Part shown: positions 25,212 through 39,289 of the stretch, in pieces
How positions within the stretch are numbered: position 1 is the stretch's first letter
Layout of the letters: every line of letters starts with the position of its first letter
Source of the DNA: Acanthacorydalis orientalis
Taxonomy: Eukaryota > Arthropoda > Insecta > Megaloptera > Corydalidae
Reading direction: 5' to 3'
DNA: 64,000 nt
Assembly: GCA_034766995.1 (NCBI GenBank)
Contig: CM068318.1
Location: 366,001 to 430,000 of the forward strand
Program-made: the position numbers and the translations under genes
The notes under the pieces: model-generated
Seen by the model: only the letters and a program-made list of their open reading frames with translations
Databases searched by the model: none
What the model was told of the DNA's origin: nothing

Positions 25212-25439
25212 GCATGCATGTGCGCATTATTTAATTAAACATTTTAAAAAAATATTCGGTACGAATTCACTACAATAAATCGATTAAATTTTGATAACTG
25301 TCTTTTCAATTTGCCCGGAATGATTTCATCAGCAATCCTTTTTATAATCCGACTATCAGGTTTCTAGAATTAAAGTTCGTTTTCTAGATTGATTTAAGAC
25401 AACGAAACAGGAATATTAAACCATAAAAATCATATATTC

Positions 25440-26110
25440 ACTCTATCGGAACACATGGGTCATCATATCGAAGCATAAAGTTCTGTGTGCAAACAAAATC
25501 CAAAGGCGTTATCGTAAAACACAGGTTCTTGTCTAGCATAGACACTTCCAAACAGACACCCATTTTTTTTGTAAAGTTCAGATAGTCTAAAGCAGGGGTG
25601 GGCAACTTCGTCGATAATAAGAGCCACATGTAATACTTTTCATATATTTTTGAATGTTCGAGAGCCAAAGAAAATATTACTTTAAAATTGTATTTATTAC
25701 GGTGGTAGAAAAATATTTGCGGTTTATGATCAGAAAATTCATATATAAACCCGTAATTATTTTCCTATCGACCTAATATGAATAATAAAAAATACAACTG
25801 TTTAGGAAAAATAGTAACGAAACCCAATATTGTCTAGGGAGCCGCACAGAGTAGCTTTGAAAGCCGCAGTTTACCCACTCTTGATCTATAGTAACAGAAG
25901 GGTTCATACCTTGCTAGACAGACACACATACGAACTCATGATTTTTTTTTAAAAGATTCAGACTCTGAAATAAGATAAAGACCCATATCTCAACATACAG
26001 ACTTCTGAGAGAATCTAAGTTTTTTTTAATAAAGTTAAGATACTCTAACATAATATACGAGCCCATATCTGGACATATAGACCTATGTGCAGACTGATGG
26101 ATTTTTATCA
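25440..26110. repeat. Degenerate tandem array, period 80-81 bp, interrupted by hAT
   Basis: Units at 25931-26010 and 26011-26090 align over their length, sharing GACCCATATCT-like, ACATACAGACTTCTG-like and AAAG(A)TTCAGATACTCTAA-like blocks. A further unit is split by the hAT element (25551-25592 plus 25892-25930, 81 bp). Weaker partial units lie at about 25470-25550 and 26091-26110. On the minus strand the units read as similar peptides (LDYLNF.KK, LEYLNFIKK), a by-product of a period close to 27 codons; stops make a protein unlikely. Confidence 0.7.
25593..25883. mobile_element. Short non-autonomous hAT element (291 bp)
   Basis: The left end is CAGGGGTGGGCAACTT and the right end is GTTTACCCACTCTTG, imperfect inverted repeats of the hAT type. 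The flanks GTCTAAAG (25585-25592) and ATCTATAG (25884-25891) agree at 6 of 8 bases, fitting the 8-bp target duplication of hAT transposons. Removing the element plus one flank restores an 81-bp unit of the surrounding tandem array, which independently confirms the boundaries. It has no transposase. Confidence 0.8.
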
Positions 26111-28359
26111 TATATTGTTAAAAAGAATACATGTAATAATTATGATCTTATCTTCTACTTTGATCACCTAACTTTTTATATTAAACTGTTGATTTTAATA
26201 TCGAAATTAGGAACTTTATTCAAAGTAACATTTAAAAAAATATATTTATAGACTGTACAGTTAAATTATGTTTTAATCTATCAATACATTTGATCCGTTC
26301 CGTTCAATTTCTAATAATTACTTTTCATCGTTCAAAAAACCATTTCGATTGTTTTAATTTATTATTATTTAATAATAATATAGCTCCTCAAAATGCGTTA
26401 TTATAAATGAATAAAAGATTATATAAAATCAAAAAAATATCGACATGTTTCGAATGTATAGACAGAATAAATAAATAAATAAATAATATGTTGACTCTAA
26501 GATAAGTTTCTATGAATGTAATAGAGAAGTTTCTTTTATCGATATATATATATATGTATGTATTGTATTACTTTCTGTGTACAAACATTTCGCTGTTTAC
26601 CTCTTTGACATAGACGAATGTGTCGTTTAATCTACTTTTAATGATGCAAATCAAAAAATTACAATAGTCGAAGAGTCTGTCACGGTTCGTTGTTCGTTGT
26701 CAAAGTCGATAATTTAGAAGATGCGTTTTTCGGTCCATGAAAGTGTTCTTGCCTCATCTCAAAATAGTTTACGTAATGCTATCCGCTTCCGTATTTGGTA
26801 TTAACGTCTCGTGTCTGAATTCATATGTTATTCGGCAGTCGAATTTCATTCGATATAAAATTATTGTCTGTCCTCGCGTGCGTTTCTGACAATTATTGAT
26901 TTCATTGAAATACTGAATACGGGCGATATCGATTGAAGACAAAGTTACAGAGCCGATTCGCCTGCACAATTTTTAAATTGAATTAATCACGCTCGTCTCG
27001 AAACCGAACCAAGTGCAACTTTTCCGTGCAACGTCACTTAATCTCCAGGGCAATTTCGCACGAGTCTCGTTTCGGGACGTTAAGTACATTTCGTGTAAAA
27101 AGTAAAAGTGAACGAAGGGTATAATCTACAGATGCGTTTAATGATTGTTTCACGAATTCGTATCGATTTATTTCACGAGCGCACACATAACAGGATAATA
27201 TAATCGAACACGTACCCGACACGTTCGAACATATTGTTTCAGTCGACGATGTTTAAATAACAATTATTTTCCAACAAATAAACGAAACTTTTTTCTGAAA
27301 TATTTTCATAGGGTTCTGTTAATTCGTCGTAAAACAATATACACTGGTCACTTGAAATTGCACGTTTTTTCAACTCTTTCAGTCTTTATTACTAATGAAA
27401 ATAATTGCTTAAAATTTAAGTTCTGCGATTAAATCAAACGCGTCTGCCGGAATGTGTGACTGTAATATCGATGGTTTCTATAAAAAAAATTGTAAGGAAT
27501 TAGGTTTAATACTGTATAATATAAGTGTATACTTTTACAAATTTCGTCATAGACTTTTATGTAAGTGTTGTAAAACAAGTGACTTTTTAAAGTGCGTTAT
27601 TGCAAATTTACGATTTTCTCGTTTAGAAAAGTGGACCTCTCGGTAGAGAAAGATATACCAATTACACGTGATTTATGTGCAAATAAAAACAGAATCTCCG
27701 CAAACTATTATACTGTACGGTATACCCACACGGTAATCAATCAAATCGAGGAACAGATTTGTACGACTCATTACCGGCAATAAAAGAACCTTATTTTTTT
27801 ATTGGCAAGAGTCTTTCTGTCAAAATACCACCAGCGATTGTGGCAGAGATTTACGATTCCGACAAAATAATGTACGGCGTAGCGGCATTCGAGCACATTT
27901 CAGTGTAATTAAGCCGGCATAAGAATGTGATCAAAATAGATACGAATCTGTGATAGTTCCAGCGCATGTGTATCATCACTTTCATTTTTATGGATCATCA
28001 ATCAATTTTTTTTTTGTGCGCGGTTATTTTTCGTCGAGCACTTTACACATAATATAATGTATTAAGTTGTTCGAAATAGTTCGCCTCGTGCGTTTGTATT
28101 TTCACTAGGAAACTCAAATGACTCTCAGCAATTACGGTCGTCTTATTGATAGATTGCACGCAATAATGTTATTCGTTGAAATTATTCTTACGCATGAATG
28201 ATTGATGGTACAGGCACGCTTCTTTGTCTATGAATGGAGATTTTTTTTCCATTCGGATCGAAATTGAAACGAAATGAGCTTGTAATGTAAGACGTGTTGT
28301 GATGAGTATCAAACGTAATTTAATTAAACTGATAAGATCTTTCATACCTCGTTACATAG

Positions 28360-28415
<56 letters not shown>

Positions 28416-28739
28416 GGAAAGGCTCATTTTTAATACTGTTACAATTAAAACACTTAATCCCAAATTTTTCATTTTCCTAATTGAGGTTAATTACAAAAAC
28501 AGCGTTAGCAAGATGATTTAATAACATGTTAAAAATATAATCAATTATTTTCGGTAACACGATGGTGAGAAGATTTTAAATGTGTATTCTTGTTTAAAAT
28601 ACTCTGTTATTCGTCCCGCACACATTTTAATATCTGTTATGCTTTCCGCACACAGTCATATGCATTGTTATTAAAGAAATTACAAGTACGAAAAACGGAC
28701 AGAACTCCCATCTGGATCTATGATTAAATTCACGATTTT

Positions 28740-28815
28740 ATCTTAAGTCTGAGGACGATGGCAACCGGGTGCTCTTAAGTGACAACCCAAAATTGTCAAT
28801 AATCATTCATTAGAT
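28740..28815 (-). repeat. Hairpin-repeat family, copy (minus)
   Basis: Read on the minus strand: AATGAATGATTATTGACAAT, TTTGGGTTGTC and then GGTTGCCATCGTCCTCA. The core and right block are in family order. Confidence 0.45.
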
Positions 28816-29626
28816 AATTATAATCAGAAGAGATCTGTTGAGCTGTGAGCCATTTTTTTTATTACGATACAAGTCAAAATGAAAAGTTTACAATTAGTGA
28901 CTTCCACATGATCATCGATGATATTAAATAATACAATTTGCTACTGAATAAGAAGCTTGTGTCGCTATTACAGATTTGGAATTTATAATATTAAATATTT
29001 CTAGTAGATTTTCATAAATGATACTATGTTTATCTTTAAGGTAGGTAATTCAAAATTCTAGTAATTCACAATAAACAGAAATGAACGTTTTTAAAAAAAT
29101 CTTGCTAACATTAACTAACGTCACAATATATTTAATACACGTTTCGTATCACCAGCATTACCGCCAGTACAACCCATCCTGCGAAAATACTAAAGTTCTA
29201 TATCTGATATTTTACTAATTTCCCTTTTTAACTATCACCATTTCAGTATGAGCCACGCATGGGCCACAATACTAACAATATTCATAATGTTAACTATAAT
29301 ATTCGACATATTAGATGTACAATTCAAGTTTTAAATTTAAACAATTATAAAAATAAATGAAACAAAGTTTCATTTATTTATATATTATTCGGACGCATAG
29401 AAAAATTTAAAACATTGCTGTTCTTATTTGACAATTTAGAATAAAGACAATCGATATTCAGATGAAATATCTTTTCCTGAATATAAATATCTCTATATAT
29501 TTCTTGTTGTAGTGATGGCATTTATTTTAAATAAAGTGATGATTCAATGAAGAGAAACTTGAATTGTCAGTGTGTCAAATTTGAGTCAAGAACCAGTGAT
29601 TAAAGTGTTTTAAATACGACAATTTT

Positions 29627-29635
<9 letters not shown>

Positions 29636-29708
<73 letters not shown>
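29636..29708. repeat. (TA)n microsatellite, 73 bp
   Basis: An uninterrupted alternating AT tract, the longest in the window. Confidence 0.95.
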
Positions 29709-29711
<3 letters not shown>

Positions 29712-30954
29712 GGCATATCCTGACTGAAATCCGTATGTAATACTTTTAAAATAATTTATTTAAACTGTAATGTAGGAGTACTGCACAATATACAGACATG
29801 AAATGTAGCACATAAGGCCACACGAATAGGATTCAGTTTCGAGTTTGATTAATAATCATTGTTGTCCGTGGTTATAAATCACAATATTACCTGACAGTGA
29901 CATTGTATTCCGTTTGACTTTCATTCATGAGCGAGTTTATTAATAACTGTTAGTTTAACTCTGCTCGATAATTGTTTTCTTAATAAGAAAACTCATTAAT
30001 TGGTCGCAAAGACTGTGTCATCTCATTTCGAAATGTATACATTTCATTATAAATGAATTACATATATTTAGGAAATTATTTAGAATGTATTCCTGTAAAG
30101 GGACTCGTGAATATTTTTATGGTAAATTTGTTTGGGTCAAACATACGTTTTCTAATAACAGACACGAGGAGAGTTTATAATTCTGGCAAGTAGATTTGCT
30201 TTTATTAAAGTATTTATTTGCAAAAAAAAGGTCAACTTATTTTAAAAATCCTAGTTCTGAAATACTTCACTCCCATTTCCTCCACAGTCACTCATTTTTT
30301 GTAACATCTATCCGTTATGATTCCTCCTAGGTATATATTTAATGATTACACAGCAATTACAAATTCGATACAGTTTTAAAAACAAAATAAAAATATAGAT
30401 TACAACAATACTAATTACTAGACATTCTTCCTGTTTGTGATATCTTTCTTTATTATTCTTTAACTTTCTAATGAATCACTGAAACATATTTTAAGCAAAC
30501 TTTTTATACAATTACTTATTTTTTATTCAACGCTGATTAGTTTTTCGAAAAAAATAATATCTAGTAATGATTTATTATTTGATTCGTTTATGGGAAAGTA
30601 CGCGACGGGAGTTTCTGATACATCTTTGTTTGTTTGTCAACCGACATGTCGATAATCACTGTGTTTTATGGAGTGATATGTAACAAAGCATGTCTGTAAA
30701 GCACTGACTGTTTCATATAAAACACTTGGCATTTTCGAATCTGGTGGGCTGGATGCTACACTGATGAGGTCATCCGGTTCGTGTTGTAATTAAATTAGAA
30801 AATATCGGCTAGAAATTTGGACGATTTGAATAAGTAAATATAAATAAAATGAAACGTTAAAATATGACGTATACAGGCAAGATAATTATATATTTTCAAT
30901 TTATACTTTTGACCGGAAACTAATTATTCGTTCGACTAAATCAGTGATTTTCTA

Positions 30955-31245
30955 TTAGGTGTACAAATTAATTCGGTGCCATTTTTTATAGAAAATGAAT
31001 GTTGATTTACTGAAGAATGGAATACATTTCAATCCTCAAAATATGCCCCCCCCCCTATTTTATGTAACTTTGCTCCGTCTGTCTGATGACTGACGAATCG
31101 CTTGTCGAAAAGAAGATGGCGGTTTCAGTCGATGAAGTCGTTAATGTATTTTCAGGCGCCTTTAATACTGTTTTAGTATTTTTTTTCTACACATTTCATG
31201 CGTCACAACATTGAACAAATCAATTTCGAGGCGTCGGCAGCTATC
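30955..31245 (-). mobile_element. Mariner-family deletion derivative, copy 2 (truncated)
   Basis: It begins TTAGGTGTACAAATTAATTC next to a TA dinucleotide, which is the 3' TIR of the element read on the minus strand. It then matches copies 1 and 3 through the transposase C-terminal remnant (RQ, then a decayed GGAYFED) and the deletion joint. Similarity fades near 31245, before the N-terminal helix-turn-helix part, so this copy lacks its 5' portion. A run of nine C at about 31048 is an oddity inside it. Confidence 0.7.
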
Positions 31246-31249
31246 TTTA

Positions 31250-34200
31250 TTTATTTTTATATGTATTGGTGTAATTTGTAATATCTCTCATAATTAAAAA
31301 AAAAAACAATTCCAGAACTATTTATTCTTTGATCTTAAATATTTATTGAATTTAAATCGTATAAAAAGATATTAAGGGTCTCAGAAATATTAGGTATAAA
31401 ATTAACTGATACATCCAGCAGACGTTTTATTTATGTATTTATTAAGTGTGAAATGACCAGAAGTACGGGAGCAGTGAATAGCTGAAAACATAATTTGAAA
31501 TGCAGCAGCATGTATTACAGTACAGATGCTCGCTCACGTTTTCAGATCGACCGTTGGCAGATGGGAGGTGTTTAAAGCGTTTTGAATGAGCGAAACATGT
31601 GCACAATAGTTTCAAAACAAACATATTTAATACAGTAATACTTCAACTGAACGAATATTTATTTCACAAACGTTCTGTTTACATATTCAGTTATGCTCTT
31701 TCATATTTGTTTATAATTGGATTACTGACTTCTTTATCCTAATGACATTCTCGTCGCTCGCCTACAATCCCAAGAATGTAAAAGTCAAGCAGTTATATAA
31801 TTAAAATATAGACCTGGCTAATTTCTATTTACTCTTCTACATACACGTCTTGTTGAAAATATGATATTTTAATTAAAAAGTCGGCGCAGCTCACAACAAA
31901 AACGATAACTAATTGTTGAAATGAACAATTCGAATGATGAAGCGTGCGAATATATACGTATATGTAAAGTCTCTCTGTTCCATTCGACATAAATTAGAAG
32001 GAAACGAATGTAACGAAAATAGACGGATACATCACGTTAGCGTATTATTAAATTAGAAAATGCTAATTCGACGGATATGTAAAACGTCCCATTAGAGAGT
32101 TGATTTATGCAAAGACATGTTTTCCGAATCTGCACAGTCGTTCATTAAATATTAATCTTTTAATTTATTCTATTGTGATATAATTACAGACACGGTGAAT
32201 GCTAATTAATACATATTTAGTTGTGGATTCGACACTGATGTGAAAAGAATAACATTTTCAGTTTAGGCAGATTCTGGTTCGTTCTTCGAATGTTTCTATA
32301 TTGTTACGAGAATGAAAAGTTGTGAAAGTAAAAGTTTGTTTATCGTTTTTGGCGATTTTTATTCGAATTTTATTAGTTTCATTTGAATAAGGCGGAATAT
32401 GATTAATCTTCATAAATATTTCGAATTCATTTCAATTCTATTGCAGTGATTTAAACACGCTCGTTCTGTTTGCTGAATAATTAATCATATTTTCTATATC
32501 CGGACTCTTTTTAATTTCTAAAAAATCTGTATTCGAATTCATTATCATAAACTACGATATATATATATATAGTTAATTTTTGAAAAGTTTAGATCCATTT
32601 GCTAACATTGCTATTTGATAAAATAGATTTTTTTCTGCATAAATCAAGTATTGAAACAATATTATTCTCCGTGTGCCCATAACATCCACATATTTCGAAC
32701 TTTATAATGATTGACCTGTCGATTTACGAATATCAAATTCTCACCTTCGAGTGACCGTATTTATAAATATTCATTTTTCATCAGAGTCGTGTACAAAAGT
32801 AATAAAGCTTAAGTGAACACAAAACCATTTTAATTGCATGTCTGCGTTTCCAATTGGACGATCAAACATTTTATTAAGAAAATATAAATAATTAATTGCG
32901 TTTTACTGTAATTCCACCGAATATTATTATCACGAGCAATAGTTCAAACAAACGAATCTGCTCGTAACGTTAATTATTTAATATATTAATATTTACAGCG
33001 ACTATAAAACCATCCCGCATGAAAATTGCTATTTATAAAGTAACCGTTTTTATTGTAATAACCTGTAATGGTGACTAATAATAGCGCGACTATTGCCTAC
33101 CATGTTAAATTTTCACATTATTATTCTGCGATTACTGAATGGAGTCGGTTGTTGTTTTTTTTTTTGGCAAATATCAAGATGATAAATTACAAAATCAAGT
33201 GCATGGAAAAAGATGAATACGTATTCAGTATTGTTCTAAATTGTCTTCATTTTGTCGAGTCTCTCAGTTCTGTAAATGGCTACAAATGTATTTAAAACGA
33301 ATGTTAAATGTTATTTTTTTGTTAACCGAATGCGAGCATGGGAATATTTTTTTTCATTCAGTCTAATTACTTAATTACGAACCGATTCTTTTATTGCGCG
33401 GTTAGATTCAAAACTGGCTTATTTATCGTTAACAAAATCTATTTCTCCCGCTCAAGTGCCTCAATTTGTATACATAATTCGTTTCACTTTAATCGAAGCA
33501 TTAAGTGCTTCAAAAGTATGCATTTTTATAACGAGTATATCTTTATAAATACAGGTTATCATTCCTCTACTTCCTGTACTCTAACCGTAGTTTATTCGAA
33601 CGATATTATTGCGTTCGTCGATCAGAATGTAAATATTTCCATAAATCAGATTAATTCTCTTATTAATTTATTCAAATACTATATTACATTATTGTACTAC
33701 ACGAAAATCAAGAACGACAAAATAGACTTTAATTTGAAACGAATGTAATTTTTCCCGTAAATAACAAACAAATCGAATCGTAATTTTTATCAATTTGAAA
33801 AAAGGCAATTCGAAAGTACTTTTCGTACAATTTCGACGGCCCGTTACAAAAACTTCACCGGTCGCAGAACCAAAAGTTCAAGTGAGTGGACGCGAATATC
33901 ATTTCTTTTCTGTTTGACGTCTTTTCGACACTTTTGAACGGGCCGAAAGAAAAGTATTTACATTTTATTATAATCGTAAAACTTTACATACGAATTCAAT
34001 CAACACATCAGTACACTTAAAAAGCAGATTGCGCGGTCACGATAATTGTTTTATAATCTTCATTTACGATTGTTCTGTAGGAGGGTATGACCTATAGAAC
34101 AGACGTCTTTCGTTCCTTTCCATTTTTTTTTTATTAAACGTATGATTAAATATTAATTATATATGAATTATAATCAATTGTTTTGCTAAATTAGTACACA

Positions 34201-34770
34201 ATAAGAAACGTGCATGGATGTACACAAAATAATAAGCACGTGCTCATACAAATGTGTAGAGCGATGTGAAAACGAATTATTGTTGTTTGTGCACTTGAAT
34301 TCTATGCAAAGTCTATTCAATTGCTGAAAATCTCGATAAGCACTGGGAGTCGAAGCCATTTTTAAAAAAGGAGAACGATTCTTTTTTCCCTTTTAAAAAA
34401 CATAGAAATAGATGTGAAAAATAGACAGGTGATTGTAAACTACATCATAATATTCTTTCATATAATAATATTCCAACTATTATCTGTAGTCCTATTTGAT
34501 AGTTCTGTCTTTTTTGAAAATATATTTTATTATTTTTAAGCTAAAAAATGTAAAGTTATTAAAAAGATCTTAACTCGAAATATGTTTTATGAACACCACC
34601 CTTAAACGTATATTTTTATATTTATTTCTACCTATGGCTAATTGACTGTTTTTTTTAAAAAAAAAATAAAAACTGCAAACTTCAATAACGAACTGTTAAA
34701 TTTATTTTTTCATCGTGTAAGAAATACAATCAATGCTTTGTTTACTCAAAGGAAGTTTATCAATCTCTGA
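31250..34770. other. Intergenic DNA between two mariner derivatives
   Basis: AT-rich. A 136-codon ORF at 33338-33748 has AT-driven composition and no domain, so it is not called. Nothing else is recognised. Confidence 0.45.
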
Positions 34771-34774
34771 ACTA

Positions 34775-35221
34775 TTAGATCTACAAATTATTTCGGTACC
34801 TTTTTTATAGTAAATTTATATTTATGGAAAAATGGAATACATTTCGGTCCTCAAAATATTCCCCATTATTTTTTATAATTTACTCAATCTGTCGGATAAC
34901 TGATGACCCCCTCGTTGAAAAAAATGTCGGTTTTGAGTCCATGAAGTCGTAATTCATTTTTTTGAACCTCCACTAGTGCTTTAGTGTTTTTTCATTATTA
35001 ATGTGTCACAAAACCTTCCTATAAAGTTGAACAGATCATCCCCGTACCTTCGGCAGGATTTTTTTCAACTAGAATGTGAAAAGTACGTAATGCTTAATAT
35101 TCTGCTTTTCCGACACAACTGTGTTGTGAGGTTATGCCAACTGGTTGACCGAGATTTATAATGTTATTAAATGTTAAAGTTGACACTTCAAAATTTTAAA
35201 ACGACTAGAAAATATTTTGAG
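34775..35221 (-). mobile_element. Mariner-family deletion derivative, copy 3
   Basis: It starts TTAGATCTACAAATTATTTC after TA and runs parallel to copy 2. It then continues through the region equivalent to the N-terminal helix-turn-helix of copy 1 (GAAAAGTACGTAATGCTTAA, minus-strand sense) and about 100 bp of 5' leader. It shares the same internal deletion as copy 1. Coding capacity is gone. The similarity to copy 1 stops at ATATTTTGA near 35221, with no recognisable 5' TIR. Confidence 0.7.
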
Positions 35222-36344
35222 ATGGATTACCTAGATGGTCTTCATTCTTTTGGATGATCAGTGTTTCTATTTTCCATAAGAATAGAATCTCAGATGATTT
35301 AAAAGGACGAAAAGACTATCAGAACAACGAACCGAATGTGTCTATAAAAATATCACACGCTTCTAATCATTCAAATAGTAATAATAGAGTAGAATTTGTT
35401 TCTATAATCAATTGAGATATTTTAGATTATATTCTTATAAATGAATATAATGGTGCACGATTGAATTATTATCAAAACGAAGAGCAGAGCAAATCCATTC
35501 TTTTTCGTTTTCCCTTCAATTTCGTAACATTTATATAACTGATAGAAAAACAGATTTCTTCTACATTCCACAAAGTGTAATTTCCAGCGGCACGTTTGTT
35601 TACTTAACGAAACATTTTCGATTACAGAATGGGAAGAAAAAACTGCATACTTTTGACGAAAAACCCGACACACGGCTGCCGCTCCGCATGTCGCAGCGTC
35701 GTGTCTCGTGCGTGCATCGGCTCTAAATCTAATACTACAATTATAATAGAACGAGCGCAATAAAAAAAATATCGGAAGCGTGAGTCGTTATGTTTATGGC
35801 ACGGCCCCAACTGTATTTCGTCTCAAATACGCTTTCGACACTGTGATTTCGTTTCGAAAGGAACAATTTACGATAATGTATGTTTTTTTTTCGAAAATTA
35901 TAACGCGAGGAATGAACGCTTTGTTCGTTTATCTTTATAAATCAAATTCGTAATTAGATACGTTGGATTTTATTGCTTTTTACGACTGGTGTAAAATAAT
36001 TACACTCTCAATTATTAGCTATTTGTTACATTCACATCCTTTTTATCAATTAAATCTTATTGTACACATTACGTTCTAATTTACAATATCCCGATTGTAT
36101 CAGATGAGGCGATTATAAAATAATAATTAAGGCATATTAAAGAAAAAATGTACTGGAAAAAGTTCAATTATATATATATATATATACAAACTAACAATAC
36201 ATCATCTCGTTTTCTTTAATGTACAGAATTATATCTAACAAAATTACAGATTATTAAAACAATTTACTTAATAACTACTTTGATGAATGCATTAAAAGGA
36301 AGAAAATTTTCTAATTTAATTTCTTTCAAATCGAATGGACCAAT

Positions 36345-36525
36345 ATAGTTTTAGCACTGCAGCTAAATTCACTTATTCTCTTTTTGCATCACAGCCCATA
36401 GAATTTTCCTGTACAAAAAATACAATAATTTGGATAACAATAAATATTGACTGTTGCTTGAGTTGAATTTAGACGACGAAACCACCGTCATCACAGTGCT
36501 GAGTTGCAGAGAGATCTATCAAATC
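36345..36525 (+). repeat. Hairpin-repeat family, copy
   Basis: CACTGCAGCTAAATTCACTT (left block), then ACAATAAATATTGACTGTTG and AGACGACGAAACCACCGTCA, followed by CAGTGCTGAGTTGCAGAGA. Order and strand match the copy at 4455. Confidence 0.5.
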
Positions 36526-38524
36526 GATTACTGATTTTTTTTAATTTTTGTGTGGTTTACAGGGCGAGAAAAAAAACATTTGAGAGATTGAATGACTTAC
36601 ATATTTCAGTAGTATTTCAAGACATTATCGAACAATAAAGCTTCTATGCAAGTAATAATTGACAAAATACACAAATAGCATGTCAAGAAAAAAACAAACC
36701 GTATCTGACAAATTCTAATTTGTAAAAAATTAGTTAATTGTTAGCTTATTGCTAAATTTGACACTTTCTAAAAAAGAACTACACTTATTCACATACTCTT
36801 GTTATAAATTCATAAAAAAAATCTTTTCGATCAAATGTTACCACAGATATTAAAAGTACTCTACATTGAATAAAAAAAGAACGACCGATCGTACAAAAGT
36901 CGATCCGACCGGTCCACAAACGTATGAAGAAAATCAGTATCGTTTATTGGCGTTCCCGCGCACCTTGACATGATCTCTCGATCGGTGTGATTGTAATTAA
37001 TACATTAAAATATGCACTTCATAAATGGATATATGACTTGTAAAAAATGAACTCCGATTTAATTAATTCTAATTTCTCTTCAACTGAATATCGAAAGTCT
37101 TTTATCAATCAATATTTTACATGGACTTTCAAATAGAATACAACCTCGTATACAAAATAACTGATTTTTTTGAATCCTGATCGTTGCACGCTTATAAAAT
37201 TTCGCATAAATCTTATTTCGCAAAGTCAATAAGTTACAATTCCAGTCGAATTATATAAATATCGTGAGATGTGAAATGGCGATAAATTATGCAGATTTTT
37301 TTTGAAGAGTGTAATATTAACATAACCGCATCATTCATTTGCATAACAAACTGATACATGAAATTATCTTTTAAAAATAAAAATGTACACATATGCCGTT
37401 ACATACATACTATATATATATATATATATATAATAATTTATTTTTGTAATCTTGATAGAAATATCAATTTAAAAATATCTTTTCTATACTTCTTATTTTC
37501 AATCATTCGAAACTTTCTATGGATTTTTTTTCATTCTTTATAAAATGTTTTTTCAAAGTCAAGGTACTCTAAAAGAAATCTCGTCGATTTAATACTAGTT
37601 ATTCGTTGATTGATTCGAGCTTAACATTTTTAAATTCACAATAGGAAAAATTCGAATAAAATTGTAAAGCTATCTTCTATCAAAAGAATATTTTATAACA
37701 ATTTCATATATACACAAAACAAAAAAAATACATTATTATTTAGAGAATAGAAACAAAGACTTTTTCATATTTTTAAATCACTTCAATACGAAAACCATAT
37801 TTACAGTTCAGATATAAACCTATAAAAATAATAATCTAGTCGTTATTAAAAAAAAAATACTTTTCCTTCATTTGTATCAGAAAAACATTAACAATGATTA
37901 ATTGGTCTTTTCGAATAATCTATATCTTTTAAACGTTTACAATTTTAGCACGTTCTTAGCCAAATGAATGTTTTTAATAATAAAAATTTACACGAACAGT
38001 CAAGGTCTGAATCTGCAAGTTTCAACATACATGAAATCCTAGTTTACTAGAGCACGAATTTCGACTCTGTTCTTAAATAGTCACAACAAAATGCTATTTA
38101 AATAATAAATTGAATAGATTATAAAAAAGTGCTTAATGGTTATAGATGTTACTACTGAAAATTATAATAAAAAGTCTATAAAAAAATTATGAAGACTTTA
38201 GAAAATTTATTCATTGTTGTTACTAAATCATTTATAAAGTGAATTACTGCATTTGACTAAAATCGGTCAATCATACAATTTAGCTCAACGATTATACAAA
38301 ACGTGATATATTGCAAGACGGATTTATTTTTCAAATTTATTTTTTTATACATTGTCTATCCAGGAATAAACTTATAAACAGACCGCTACTAAATCGTTAA
38401 TTTTCTCTCAAATACACAAACACTTAAAACTAAATAAATTTAAGAATCCTTTCAATTCATAGAAGTAGAACAAATTTAGTTACTATAATATATTTATTCA
38501 AATGCATTCATATGCTTATATTCG

Positions 38525-38568
<44 letters not shown>

Positions 38569-39289
38569 GATATTGTATTTTAATTTACTGATGATAAATA
38601 TACTAATAATTATGTGAATACAGAATAATTGTATAAGTTTTAAAAAAATCTGTTCAATAAATTGATCCCTCTTTATTATTTTTATTGCTATAAATTTACT
38701 GTAACAAGAATTTATTAAACTTATTAGTGATGTATTGAATTATAATGCCCATTAATGATATAATTTTTTAATAAAAAAAATAATACGATCAAAATACTGT
38801 TCAAACTGTGGAAGATAGGTATAAATTAATTTCCTTTATAATAAATTTCAATCTTTAAGATATTCACATACAAAAATGGTCACAAATTCCATATATTGCT
38901 CAAATAAAAACGACAAGAAATAAATAACATGATTTTGATCTTAGTGAAACGATAACATTTGTTATCCATTTCATGTGTGTGTTTATTTTTAAAAAAAATC
39001 CCAACCATGTTTAAATCTTGAACTTCTGTACGAATACTTAACTGTATAATAAAATAAATTCTTTGTTATTTTTTTAAACTCTGCTCAATCAATTATGAAA
39101 GAATCCAAATATTGAAAATAAGGCAATTGGTACGAATATTTAAAAAATAAAATGGCTGAAGAACAGCTGACAAAACTCTCACATAGTTTTCAAAAAATAT
39201 CTACGACTAGGCATTGTCGTAGGCATGATGAAAGTCGTGATTGGAATAAACCTTTGTACTTGACTAATGAATAAAAAGAAGAATCAGAC

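Larger units (their letters stand above)
26120..30950. other. Intergenic DNA
   Basis: It contains (TA)n tracts (28371-28411, 29636-29708) and a hairpin-repeat copy (28740-28815). A mildly GC-richer, CpG-containing stretch lies at about 26650-27250, and another at 30600-30790, neither with a convincing ORF. Confidence 0.45.

Noticed and set aside
33338..33748. 136-codon + ORF
   Set aside because: Composition follows the AT-rich background (F, I, Y, N, S). It has no domain, signal peptide or splice context.
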